Assembly (NCBI GenBank): GCA_964364175.1
Contig: CAYILR010000002.1
Location: 1 to 64,000, forward strand
Length of the DNA stretch: 64,000 nt
Direction: 5' to 3'
Source of the DNA: CAYILR01 sp964364175
Lineage (GTDB): Bacteria; Bdellovibrionota; UBA1018
Part shown: in pieces, positions 1 through 7,236 of the stretch
Layout: every line of letters begins with the position of its first letter
Numbering within the stretch: the first letter of the stretch is position 1
Position numbers and translations under genes: made by a program
The notes under the pieces: generated by a model
What the model was told of the DNA's origin: nothing
The model's database searches: none
Seen by the model: only the letters and a program-made list of their open reading frames with translations

Positions 1-6
1 TTTTAG

Positions 7-480
7 GTGCACCGCTTCAGCCACTGCTCGCATAATCAGGCTGAACAGTTACGAAAAATCATTCATTCCCTCAGCGAAGTCAAAGGAATAGAATCCATTC
101 TGGGTTTGCAGTTTGAAAACCTCCTGCTAGCCAATCGACAGCTGATCCAAAAAAAACTAGAAATTCCCGATCACCAACTGATTTCCTCCGCACCCTATGT
201 CCAACGCAAAACAGCATTGAACAAGGGCGGGTGCCAAATCGATCTTTTGATCCATTCAGACCTGGATGTATTTTATCTCTGTGAATTCAAGTGTCAGAAA
301 ATCATCCATAAACAGGTCGTCCGCGACGTCCTAAAAAAAATGAATGTCTTTCAGCTTCCCAAAAGATCCTCACTCAAGCCCGTTCTTGTCTATCAGGGAG
401 AACTCCACCCAGGGGATATTGAAGCACTGAATGCTTTTTTTTACAGGGTGATTCCGTTTGAATCCTTGTTTGGGGAATAG
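7..480 (+). pseudogene. C-terminal fragment of an AAA+ ATPase (DUF234-like nuclease-fold domain)
   Basis: This reads as only the tail of an archaeal-type/DUF234 AAA+ ATPase. An FENLLL helix lies near residue 36, an IDLLI strand at 78-82 and CEFK at 92-95; this E-x-K arrangement is that of the PD-(D/E)XK-like domain that ends such ATPases. There is no P-loop. A TAG at 4-6 is in frame directly before the GTG at 7, so the ATPase half is either in another frame outside the window or lost. The GTG start is formal and has no ribosome binding site I can see. The next reading frame (537 on) is also truncated, which supports decay of this edge. The alternative is a free-standing restriction-like domain protein. 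Family call by motif pattern only. Confidence 0.5.
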
Positions 481-536
481 CCCCATCAACTCGTCGGCAT
501 ACGTGGTTTAGCCTGCTCCATCGCAATCTGATTGAC

Positions 537-1601
537 GTGCGCCAGAACACGAGCTTCCAGGGGCTTTTGATCCAAAAAACACACTCCCGTGATCGATGGG
601 AAATTACGCCTGCCCAACATATTCAAATTCAGGATTTGGACCCCGAAGAAATTCTCAGAACCAGTCGTCTCGGAAAAGAAGCCGGCCGACTTCCAGAAAC
701 ACTCACCCCTGACGTCCGAGATATTTTAAATCGGTTAGGGGTGTTATCAGATGAAAAACCTCTTCACGCGAGTGTCGTCCTCTTTGGAACAAAGTTCACC
801 CCCTACTATTCCCAGTGCGTCATCAGACTTGCACGATTTAGGGGAGATTCGAAGACGGAGTTCCTGGATCATCGCCAAGTCCATGGAAATGCATTTCAAC
901 TTTTGAGCGAAGCCATGAACTTCATTGAAAGACATCTTCCGGTTGCAGGAAAAATCTCATCACTTGAGCGGACTGACACGCCTCTTTTCCCGCGTGAAGC
1001 TTTACGCGAAGCGGTCGTCAACGCTATTTGCCATCGAGAGTACTCCAATCCAGGAGGCAGCATCAGCTTAGCCATTTACGATCATCGGCTGGAAGTCTGG
1101 AGTACAGGCAAACTTCCATTTGGGTTATCCGTAGAAAAACTAAAAAAGGACCACTCTTCTACCCCGCGGAATCCAACGATCGCAGGAGTTTTCTACAAGC
1201 GGGGTTTAGTGGAAAACTGGGGAAGAGGAACACAGAGAATCATTGAACTTTGCGCCCAAGCTGGCTTACCTGAACCCGAATTTGCAGAAGAGGCTGGATC
1301 AGTAGTGGTTCGATTTTTTACAATTGCCTCACCCCGGGTGGAGTACGACAATGAGCTCCCTGCTCTTCAAAATGAATTGCTTACTATTTTGTCTAAAACA
1401 GGCGAACTTCCACTTCGGGAAATCATCAAAAAATTGAAATTACCACCAGCAGAGCGAACCATCAGAGAGCACTTAGGTCATCTGAAAAAAGCAAAAAAAA
1501 TAGACTCAAAGGGCCGAGGTAAAAGCTCCCTCTGGTTCATAAGGCGGAATAAGGCGGATTGCCCAAATACCTGCAATTGCGCCAGAGAGGGGGGGTGCTG
1601 A
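537..1601 (+). CDS. N-truncated Schlafen/AlbA-type ATP-binding protein with winged-helix tail
   Basis: Family members carry an N-terminal AlbA_2 domain, a GHKL-like ATPase domain and a C-terminal winged helix, and are usually annotated as putative transcriptional regulators or RecG-like proteins. Here the protein begins at the linker (SRDRWE, about residue 18-23), continues through the ATPase region (REAVVNAICHREY, about 156-168; GRGTQRII further on) and ends in a winged-helix segment (about 275-335). The roughly 120-residue AlbA_2 domain is missing: upstream the frame is open only back to a TGA at 459-461 and does not encode it. GTG 537 is the first usable start. A G7 run (1589-1595) sits just before the stop. 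Probably a non-functional remnant, though the ATPase and wHTH parts are intact. Confidence 0.55.
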   Translation: MRQNTSFQGLLIQKTHSRDRWEITPAQHIQIQDLDPEEILRTSRLGKEAGRLPETLTPDVRDILNRLGVLSDEKPLHASVVLFGTKFTPYYSQCVIRLARFRGDSKTEFLDHRQVHGNAFQLLSEAMNFIERHLPVAGKISSLERTDTPLFPREALREAVVNAICHREYSNPGGSISLAIYDHRLEVWSTGKLPFGLSVEKLKKDHSSTPRNPTIAGVFYKRGLVENWGRGTQRIIELCAQAGLPEPEFAEEAGSVVVRFFTIASPRVEYDNELPALQNELLTILSKTGELPLREIIKKLKLPPAERTIREHLGHLKKAKKIDSKGRGKSSLWFIRRNKADCPNTCNCAREGGC

Positions 1602-1912
1602 AAAGTTCTTCAAACAAAATCGATGCCTCTTCTATTTTTCACGAAATAGAAAAAATACCGTTTGGTGAAAAATAGATGATCTGATCTATTTTTCACCAAA
1701 CAGCAAAAATTCCTTCAGAAGAAACCTACTTCAATTTAAAAACTCGGACTAACATTGGAACAATATGTGGAAGCCATTCGGGGATTTAAAACAACGCCTC
1801 AGTCGCAAAAAGAATCGAATCGAAATACCTTTGCACCTCTTCGGGAATCGGAACCTTTTTGCCTAAAATCAGCGCATAGCTATGTTTTTAACGATTATAC
1901 GCTGAATAAATT
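1602..1912. other. Intergenic region with hairpin repeats and a possible gene scrap
   Basis: This 311-bp stretch has no intact gene. Its left third holds three copies of a 16-bp element (see the repeat entry). On the minus strand at 1786-1887 there is a short open segment between two stops whose translation looks protein-like (contains KKVPIPEEVQRYF and SILFATEALF). It has no start codon and no identified family, so it may be the tail of a lost gene. The plus-strand frame that opens at 1755 continues antisense into the next gene and is not believed. Confidence 0.35.
1631..1701. repeat. Three copies of a 16-bp element forming an 18-bp perfect hairpin
   Basis: The element TCTATTTTTCACCAAA occurs at 1685-1700 (+) and as its reverse complement at 1661-1676, with a one-base variant (ACGAAA instead of ACCAAA) at 1631-1646 (+). 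The second and third copies form a perfect 18-bp inverted repeat (1660-1677 with 1684-1701) around a 6-nt loop. No T-run follows that would make it a classical terminator. It lies 30-100 bp past the winged-helix protein gene, so it may be that protein's binding site, a transcription stop, or the trace of a lost element. Confidence 0.6.
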
Positions 1913-2359
1913 TCAGTCGATCTTAAATGCAAAGACCTTCCTCATCCGGCTCACAAAAGTACCCAACAAGAGCCCCTTCGAACTCAGAATCATCTCGTCT
2001 GGCTTGCCCGGGAGCAGCCATCCTGATTTTTGCATTAACTTAAGCCTTGCTTCGAGGCTTTCCCTTTGCGGGAATTTTCTTTCCAATTCCTGCTCTGACA
2101 ACTCGCCTTCGGGTGTTTTGCTGATCTCATGCATGATTCTTAAGGTCAGTGAATTCGTCGAGCAAATGAGCGAAACCATGTACATAATCCAAAAAGACAA
2201 AAGCACCCAAATATCGACCAATGAAGCACTCACTGCCAAATAGACGAGAAAAGGTGAAAGTAAAAAAAACGACCTAAGAATGAGTTTTGCCTTTCCAAAA
2301 ACCTTCAAAAAAAGAATATGCAGAAAAACAAAACCAAAAAACAAGGCAATGAGCTTCAT
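1913..2359 (-). CDS. Small membrane protein with winged-helix-like tail (pair member B, copy 1)
   Basis: A 148-residue protein of no family I recognise. Residues about 1-75 form two to three hydrophobic segments; from about 80 on the protein is soluble, and LSEQELERKFPQRESLEARL, SGWLL and SSKGLLLGTFV look like the helices and wing of a winged-helix fold. The ATG at 2359 overlaps the upstream stop in an ATGA (2356-2359) and has GGAG 8 nt upstream; a TTG further upstream in frame is less likely. It forms a two-gene unit with the preceding membrane protein. A clear paralogue, now frameshifted, lies at 40994-41451 in the same gene order. A membrane-tethered regulator or a glycan-assembly accessory are both possible. 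Confidence 0.65.
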   Translation of the reverse strand: MKLIALFFGFVFLHILFLKVFGKAKLILRSFFLLSPFLVYLAVSASLVDIWVLLSFWIMYMVSLICSTNSLTLRIMHEISKTPEGELSEQELERKFPQRESLEARLKLMQKSGWLLPGKPDEMILSSKGLLLGTFVSRMRKVFAFKID

Positions 2360-2880
2360 TTCAGGTACTCCAATGACCAAATCCGATGAATCCAGCCGTT
2401 CAACCGAATGATCAGAGTTGCTCGAGGGGTCAATCGAGCTTTTTGACCGCTCAACGTCACTATCCCCATTTGAGCCATGACGTCGATTCGGTCAGATTTC
2501 ATGTCTTTTTGTTCTCGAATTTGACTCAGCTGCGCTCTCCCGCCACGATCTGCCATCCAGGCCATGATTCCCACAGAAAATCCTCTTGAAATCGTGGCTA
2601 TGAAGAAGAAGAAAAACGCGTAGAAAAAAGAGAAAAATAGGTACTCTCCCAAGACAATTTGCCAAATTGCCTGTTCAGACCAGCCGTAAAACAAATAAAA
2701 AACTCCCAGGTAAATCACTGCAAAACCGCAATGGATCCGTGTCATTTTGCGAATAGCAGCAGGATATCTGCCGATCCGGATGGCAACTAAGACCCCCACA
2801 AAAACAGCGAAAAAACTGAGCGAAAAAATAAAACTCGAAAAATCCACAAAGAGGGGTGAATCGGCCAAGCTATTCTCCAT
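2356..2880 (-). CDS. Small membrane protein (pair member A, copy 1)
   Basis: A 174-residue protein, family unknown to me. Three hydrophobic segments are seen (about residues 10-36, 52-72 and 78-108), followed by a basic soluble part with a winged-helix-like stretch (SDRIDVMAQMG, LTPRATLII) and the ending WIHRIWSLEYLK. The ATG at 2880 is chosen because AAGGTGG stands a few bases ahead and the gene then overlaps the ATPase end by only 11 bp; an in-frame ATG at 2934 is possible but lies deep in the ATPase gene. The ending WIHRIWSLEYL and the segment IHxGFAV are shared with the copy at 41448-41840. Transcribed with the ATPase upstream and its partner downstream. Confidence 0.65.
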   Translation of the reverse strand: MENSLADSPLFVDFSSFIFSLSFFAVFVGVLVAIRIGRYPAAIRKMTRIHCGFAVIYLGVFYLFYGWSEQAIWQIVLGEYLFFSFFYAFFFFFIATISRGFSVGIMAWMADRGGRAQLSQIREQKDMKSDRIDVMAQMGIVTLSGQKARLTPRATLIIRLNGWIHRIWSLEYLK

Positions 2881-4225
2881 GGTTCCACCTTGCCCCAACA
2901 CCTGCAAAATAGAGTGGAAGCGATCTGAGCTCATATGAGTTTACCCTTTGAACATGGGGCAAGCGAGTATCGAGTCGGAGAGCCTGATGAATTTGTGGCC
3001 TACTCATCATCAACTGATGCAAAGACCGAAGCGAACCTGCTTTTCCAGCTTTCACTTCTATAGGGATCACCCTGGATCCTTCCGAAACCACATAATCTAC
3101 TTCCGCATTGGATTGTTTTTTTTCTCGTAACCAATAATATAACTCAGGTTGAATTCGGCCACCGTGCCGATACAAAAGCTGTTGTCCCACAAATTGTTCA
3201 GCGAGTGCACCTTCATTCACCCACAGAAGATCGTTGGCTGCCCCCGTCGAGCGCAAACCCAAAAGACTAGTCATCATCCCAATATCCAAAAAAAGTGGCT
3301 TGAACACTCGATCATCTTTTTCTGCTGCCAGCGGCACTCCATTCGCATCCACATGGCATACTGGATAGATTAATTTTGCTTGAATCAACTTCTCCAATGC
3401 CAACCTCATCTCACGCGAACCTTCATCAGGAGAAATTGAAGCAAAAATGACTTTTCTACCCACATTTCTAGGCACCCACTGCAAAATCTTCTGCATTCTT
3501 GCCCATATCCGTGCATCAGCATATTTTGCAAAGTCATCTTGGTAAGTTTGTATGAGGTCGCTGTGAACCAAATCCACCTCTTTCAGCGAAAGTGTTTTTT
3601 TATAAGTAGAAACTGCCTCTGGCATTCCTCCTACGATAAAGTATTCTCGCAGGCGCTTCAAAAGTTTCTCATGTGCGGAGAATGAACCCTCCATGACTGC
3701 CTCTAAAAGAGAATCCTCTGAATAATTTTTTAAATAATCTCTGAATTGAATTGGACCCAGATAGAAATATTGAATTCTTCCCACTGGCATTCCATGCGGA
3801 ATATCTTTGAGAACAAACTCAAGTAACGATCCAGCTGCAACCACGGGAAGTTCTGGGTGCTGCTCATAGAGGTATCTCAAGGCAGAGATTGCTTCAGGAA
3901 TAGCTTGGATTTCGTCTATGAAAAGCAGAGTTTTTGACTTGTTTTGAAGGATTGATTTTTGAGTCAAAACCTCGATTTCGCGAATCACAAGAGACGTATC
4001 CGAAGTCTCGAGAAAGTGTTGTTTTAAAGACAGATGGTTCTCAAGATTAATTTCAGCAAGCTGAAAACCCAACCGTTCCGCACATTCTCTGACCAGAGTC
4101 GATTTCCCAACCTGTCTCGCTCCCCGCATCAGCAAGGGCTTTCTAGCGCTACTCAAGAGCCAAGCTGCAATTTCTTCGCTTTCAGATCTAAAAACATAAT
4201 CTTGGCCCATTTTCGTACCCATCAT
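2870..4225 (-). CDS. AAA-family ATPase with DUF4143 domain
   Basis: Belongs to the AAA_14/DUF4143 ATPases, widespread accessory proteins whose cellular role is poorly defined. Walker A GARQVGKST is at 35-43 and Walker B LLFIDEIQ at 100-107; a GSLLEF sensor-like strand follows. The DUF4143 part (about 200-400) ends in a PD-(D/E)XK-like core with EVDYVV and PIEVKAG near 375-395. At 451 residues the length is normal and all motifs are intact. The second Met (residue 6) is an alternative start. It is divergent from the glycosyltransferase gene at 4312 and heads the unit with the two small membrane proteins. Such ATPases are often found beside mobile or polysaccharide loci; a link to the glycan is not shown. 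Confidence 0.9.
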   Translation of the reverse strand: MMGTKMGQDYVFRSESEEIAAWLLSSARKPLLMRGARQVGKSTLVRECAERLGFQLAEINLENHLSLKQHFLETSDTSLVIREIEVLTQKSILQNKSKTLLFIDEIQAIPEAISALRYLYEQHPELPVVAAGSLLEFVLKDIPHGMPVGRIQYFYLGPIQFRDYLKNYSEDSLLEAVMEGSFSAHEKLLKRLREYFIVGGMPEAVSTYKKTLSLKEVDLVHSDLIQTYQDDFAKYADARIWARMQKILQWVPRNVGRKVIFASISPDEGSREMRLALEKLIQAKLIYPVCHVDANGVPLAAEKDDRVFKPLFLDIGMMTSLLGLRSTGAANDLLWVNEGALAEQFVGQQLLYRHGGRIQPELYYWLREKKQSNAEVDYVVSEGSRVIPIEVKAGKAGSLRSLHQLMMSRPQIHQALRLDTRLPHVQRVNSYELRSLPLYFAGVGARWNHGE

Positions 4226-4311
4226 GTCCTAAAATAGGGGGTATTTCAAGCATTTAATGATGAATCGTGAACCCGGTTGAATCAGCCAACCAGGTTTGAT
4301 AACGGTTTTAA

Positions 4312-5262
4312 ATGCCCAAAAAGCTAATTTCCATCGTCACACCTTGCTTCAACGAAGAAGGCAACGTCAACCAGCACTTCGCTGAGATTTGCGCTCAGTT
4401 GGAGACCTTTAAGGACCGATACACTTTTGAACATATTTACACTGATAATTGCTCACAAGATCAAACGTTTCAACGGCTTTGTGACCTTGCATCCCAACAT
4501 CCAAATGTAAAAATTCTGCGCTTTTCAAGAAACATCGGAGCCGTTCGTGCGATCTACCAAGGTTTGATCCATGCCCAGGGAGAAGCTGCGATTCTCATCC
4601 AGGCCGATTTGCAGGATCCACCCAGCCTAATTCCCGTGTTTATCAGGGAATGGGAAGCCGGAAATGACGTGGTTTACGGCCAAATTCTGAAACGCGACGA
4701 AGGCCTGATCATGCGCAATTTGCGCAGGTTCTATTACAAGATCGTGACCACGTTGGCTGAGGTTCCTCCGGCTCAAAATGCTGGGGAGTTCCGGATTACT
4801 TCGCGTCGAGTTCTGGATGCGATCGGAAAATACCACGAGGATGATCTCTACCTACGTGGAATTATCGCGCACATTGGGTTCAAGCAAAAAGCGATCCCCT
4901 ACGAACGCGCGCCCCGTCTGCGCGGCAAGAGTAGCACCAATTTACTTTTTCTGATCAGCTACGCGATCCACGGCTTGACATCCATGTCAGTCGTTCCACT
5001 CCGCTTAGTGTCATTGGTAGGCCTCTCCGCCTCAACTCTGGGCTTTGTTTATGTTGCGTACATCATTGTCGTAAAAGTTTTCTTCCCAGACAAAGTCCCT
5101 TCCGGAGTTGCTACATTGGCAAGCATGATTACGTTCTTTGCCGGTGCGCAATTGCTGGCTTTGGGGATTGTCGGTGAGTATATTCGCAAGATTTACATGC
5201 AAAGTCTGGGTAGACCTCAAGCCTTCATTCAAGATCAAGTCGGATTCGAAAAATCAGCATGA
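4312..5262 (+). CDS. Polyprenyl-phosphate glycosyltransferase, GT2 family (GtrB/DPM1-like)
   Basis: Transfers a sugar from a nucleotide sugar to a polyprenyl phosphate at the inner membrane face, providing the donor for a GT-C enzyme outside. The GT-A domain starts at once (SIVTPCFNEEGNV, 7-19), has the DNCSQD nucleotide site and the metal site QADLQDPP near 98-105, and is followed by two transmembrane segments (about 230-300) with the GTxxLALGIVGEY-like ending typical of GtrB/ArnC proteins. The length, 316 residues, is usual. No strong ribosome binding site is visible at the ATG; an imperfect 10-bp hairpin (4270-4296) lies in the leader. First gene of an ATGA-coupled run with the epimerase and FkbM methyltransferase; the GT-C-like protein at 7237 is its likely partner. 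Confidence 0.88.
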   Translation: MPKKLISIVTPCFNEEGNVNQHFAEICAQLETFKDRYTFEHIYTDNCSQDQTFQRLCDLASQHPNVKILRFSRNIGAVRAIYQGLIHAQGEAAILIQADLQDPPSLIPVFIREWEAGNDVVYGQILKRDEGLIMRNLRRFYYKIVTTLAEVPPAQNAGEFRITSRRVLDAIGKYHEDDLYLRGIIAHIGFKQKAIPYERAPRLRGKSSTNLLFLISYAIHGLTSMSVVPLRLVSLVGLSASTLGFVYVAYIIVVKVFFPDKVPSGVATLASMITFFAGAQLLALGIVGEYIRKIYMQSLGRPQAFIQDQVGFEKSA

Positions 5263-6305
5263 GAAATCAAATCATCACACAGGACCTTGAGGAGATCGCC
5301 CGAGAGCCACTGAACTTTGACGACCTTTCGGGAAAAACGGTTTTGATCACCGGGGCAAGCGGATTTTTCCCTGCTTACCTGGTGGAGACTTTGCTTTTCC
5401 TGAACGAAAAGAAGAATTTGAATATCAAGATCATCGGCCTGGTTCGAAATCTTGAGAAAGCACAAAAACGATTTGCTCATTATCAAGAGCGTGAAGATCT
5501 TGAATTGGATACTCAGAGTTTGAGCCATCCTTTGCGATTTTCGGGTCCCATTGATTTTGTGATTCATGCAGCCAGCCAGGCCAGCCCAAAATATTATGGA
5601 AAAGATCCCGTAGGCACACTCATGCCCAATGTCATCGGGACTTATCATCTGCTCGAATTGGCTCGAGAAAAAAAATCGCAAGGCTTTTTATTCTTCAGCA
5701 GCAGCGAAATTTATGGACAGAGTTTAGATCGAGAGCCGCTTCATGAAAAAAGCTTCGGGATCACTGACTGTTTTCAGGTACGGGCTTGTTATGCCGAGAG
5801 CAAACGCATGGGAGAAACCCTGTGCCTCTCGTGGGGACATCAATACCGAGTACCCGTCAAAATCATGCGTCCGTTTCACGTCTATGGCCCCGGAATGGCC
5901 TTGGACGATGGGAGGGTTTTTGCTGATTTCGTAGCAGATATCGTAGCCCAGCGAAATATTGTGATGAAGAGCGATGGCACGGCCACTCGAAGCTACTGCT
6001 ATCTAGCAGATGCTACCCGCGCATTTTTTACGATTTGGCTCAAGGGCTCCAATGCGGAGGCTTATAACGTGGGGAACGAAGCTGCTCAGGCCAGCGTGCT
6101 GGATCTGGCGGAGCGACTGGTGAAGCTTTTTCCAGAACGTGGACTCAGGGTTGAACGCTGGAAAGCTCCAGAGCCGAACCTCAATTACCTGCCCAGCCCG
6201 ATTAGCAAGTTGAGTCCAAATACCCGCAAAATTCAGGAGCTGGGATGGAGTCCTCGTTATTCGATCGAGGACGGGTTCAGGCGGGCGGTGCAGAGTTATT
6301 TATGA
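5259..6305 (+). CDS. NAD-dependent nucleotide-sugar epimerase/dehydratase (SDR)
   Basis: Extended SDR acting on an NDP-sugar, of the type annotated as UDP-glucuronate decarboxylase or 4,6-dehydratase-like. The Rossmann motif is GASGFFPAYL, in which Pro replaces the usual third Gly; I recall this GxxGFxPAY variant as normal in one subfamily, so the protein is not judged defective. The catalytic pair is Y178-x3-K182 (YAESK), with FFSSSE before it and MRPFHVYGPG after it. Start overlaps the preceding stop as ATGA. It is translationally coupled to the FkbM methyltransferase by another ATGA. The substrate cannot be deduced. Confidence 0.85.
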   Translation: MRNQIITQDLEEIAREPLNFDDLSGKTVLITGASGFFPAYLVETLLFLNEKKNLNIKIIGLVRNLEKAQKRFAHYQEREDLELDTQSLSHPLRFSGPIDFVIHAASQASPKYYGKDPVGTLMPNVIGTYHLLELAREKKSQGFLFFSSSEIYGQSLDREPLHEKSFGITDCFQVRACYAESKRMGETLCLSWGHQYRVPVKIMRPFHVYGPGMALDDGRVFADFVADIVAQRNIVMKSDGTATRSYCYLADATRAFFTIWLKGSNAEAYNVGNEAAQASVLDLAERLVKLFPERGLRVERWKAPEPNLNYLPSPISKLSPNTRKIQELGWSPRYSIEDGFRRAVQSYL

Positions 6306-7234
6306 ATGAGTTGAATTCATTGAAACAGCAGTATCAGCAGAAAAAAATCGCCAAGGCTGAGTATATTCAGAAAATGCACGGCCTGCATGCCCGGCTCTTT
6401 GAATACTCTCACCTCATGACTCAGACGAATATCTCAAAAATTGAAATTTCTGATCAAGGGGTCATCATGACCTCTCGGGCTGAAGGCATTCGAATACTCT
6501 GCGATCCAAGCGACTATCGAATTGCGCCTATCGAGATTTTGAACTTTGAGGAATACGAAAAACAAGACTCGGATTGTATGATTGCTCTTCTGCAAAACTG
6601 TCGAACCCTATTGGATATTGGGGCTAATTTTGGATGGTATTCTCTTATTTTTGCAAAAAAATTTTCGACTCTTCAAGTACACTCCTTCGAACCCATTCCA
6701 GAAACCTATCAATATCTCAAAAAAAATATAGGACTCAATTCCTCAATTCAAAACATTCAAACCTGGAATTTCGGGTTCTCTACTGAAAACACAGAAGCAG
6801 TTTTTTATTTTTATCCTGAAGGTTCTGTTAATGCATCACTCGCCAACGTTTCTGGGAACAAGCAAGCTCAGGAAGTTCGCTGCCAAATCAAAAAACTGGA
6901 TGATTTCATACAAACTGAGAATCTTTGTCCTGATTTTATTAAATGCGATGTGGAGGGGGCTGAGTTTAGAGTATTTCAGGGCGGGGTAGAAACATTAAAA
7001 CAGAATCTCCCCATTGTTTTTTCAGAGCTATTAAGAAAATGGTCAGCTCCGTTCGGATATCACCCCAACGATGTTTTGAATTTTTTTAGAGAATTAGGAT
7101 ACGAATGTTTCGTTTCGTGTGGACATCAAAAATTTAAAAAATTTACTCTAATGGATGACCAGACTCTAGAAACCAATTTTTTCTTTCTGCACAAGAAAAA
7201 ACATAGTGAACTGATTGAGAAATACGTTCAATAA
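6302..7234 (+). CDS. FkbM-family SAM-dependent methyltransferase
   Basis: O-methyltransferase of the FkbM family, commonly used in glycan clusters to methylate sugar hydroxyls. The SAM site is LLDIGANFGWYS (about 100-111), the FkbM signature HSFEPIP follows, and FIKCDVEGAE and FSELLRKW complete the family pattern. The ATG at 6302 is preferred to an upstream in-frame ATG at 6245 because it makes the ATGA overlap used by the neighbours; the product is then 310 residues. From here through the next gene the sequence is visibly richer in A+T than the epimerase before it, suggesting a different origin for this part of the cassette. The methylated sugar is unknown. Confidence 0.88.
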   Translation: MNELNSLKQQYQQKKIAKAEYIQKMHGLHARLFEYSHLMTQTNISKIEISDQGVIMTSRAEGIRILCDPSDYRIAPIEILNFEEYEKQDSDCMIALLQNCRTLLDIGANFGWYSLIFAKKFSTLQVHSFEPIPETYQYLKKNIGLNSSIQNIQTWNFGFSTENTEAVFYFYPEGSVNASLANVSGNKQAQEVRCQIKKLDDFIQTENLCPDFIKCDVEGAEFRVFQGGVETLKQNLPIVFSELLRKWSAPFGYHPNDVLNFFRELGYECFVSCGHQKFKKFTLMDDQTLETNFFFLHKKKHSELIEKYVQ

Positions 7235-7236
7235 AA

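Noticed and set aside
1589..1595. G7 run near the end of the truncated ATP-binding protein gene
   Set aside because: Short, and a slip would change only the last few residues of a gene that is already truncated.
1755..2243. Plus-strand frame of 162 codons
   Set aside because: Most of it is antisense to the small membrane protein, which has a paralogue and so is real.
3116..3123. A8/T8 runs (also 5668-5675, 7307-7314, 22797-22804, 60711-60718, 62848-62855) as phase-variation tracts
   Set aside because: Runs of this length are frequent here, encode ordinary Lys/Phe codons and show no sign of selection, unlike the single G10 tract.
4270..4296. Imperfect 10-bp hairpin ahead of the first glycosyltransferase, considered as a riboswitch or attenuator
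   Set aside because: One mismatch, small stem, no alternative pairing or T-run found; noted only in the gene entry.
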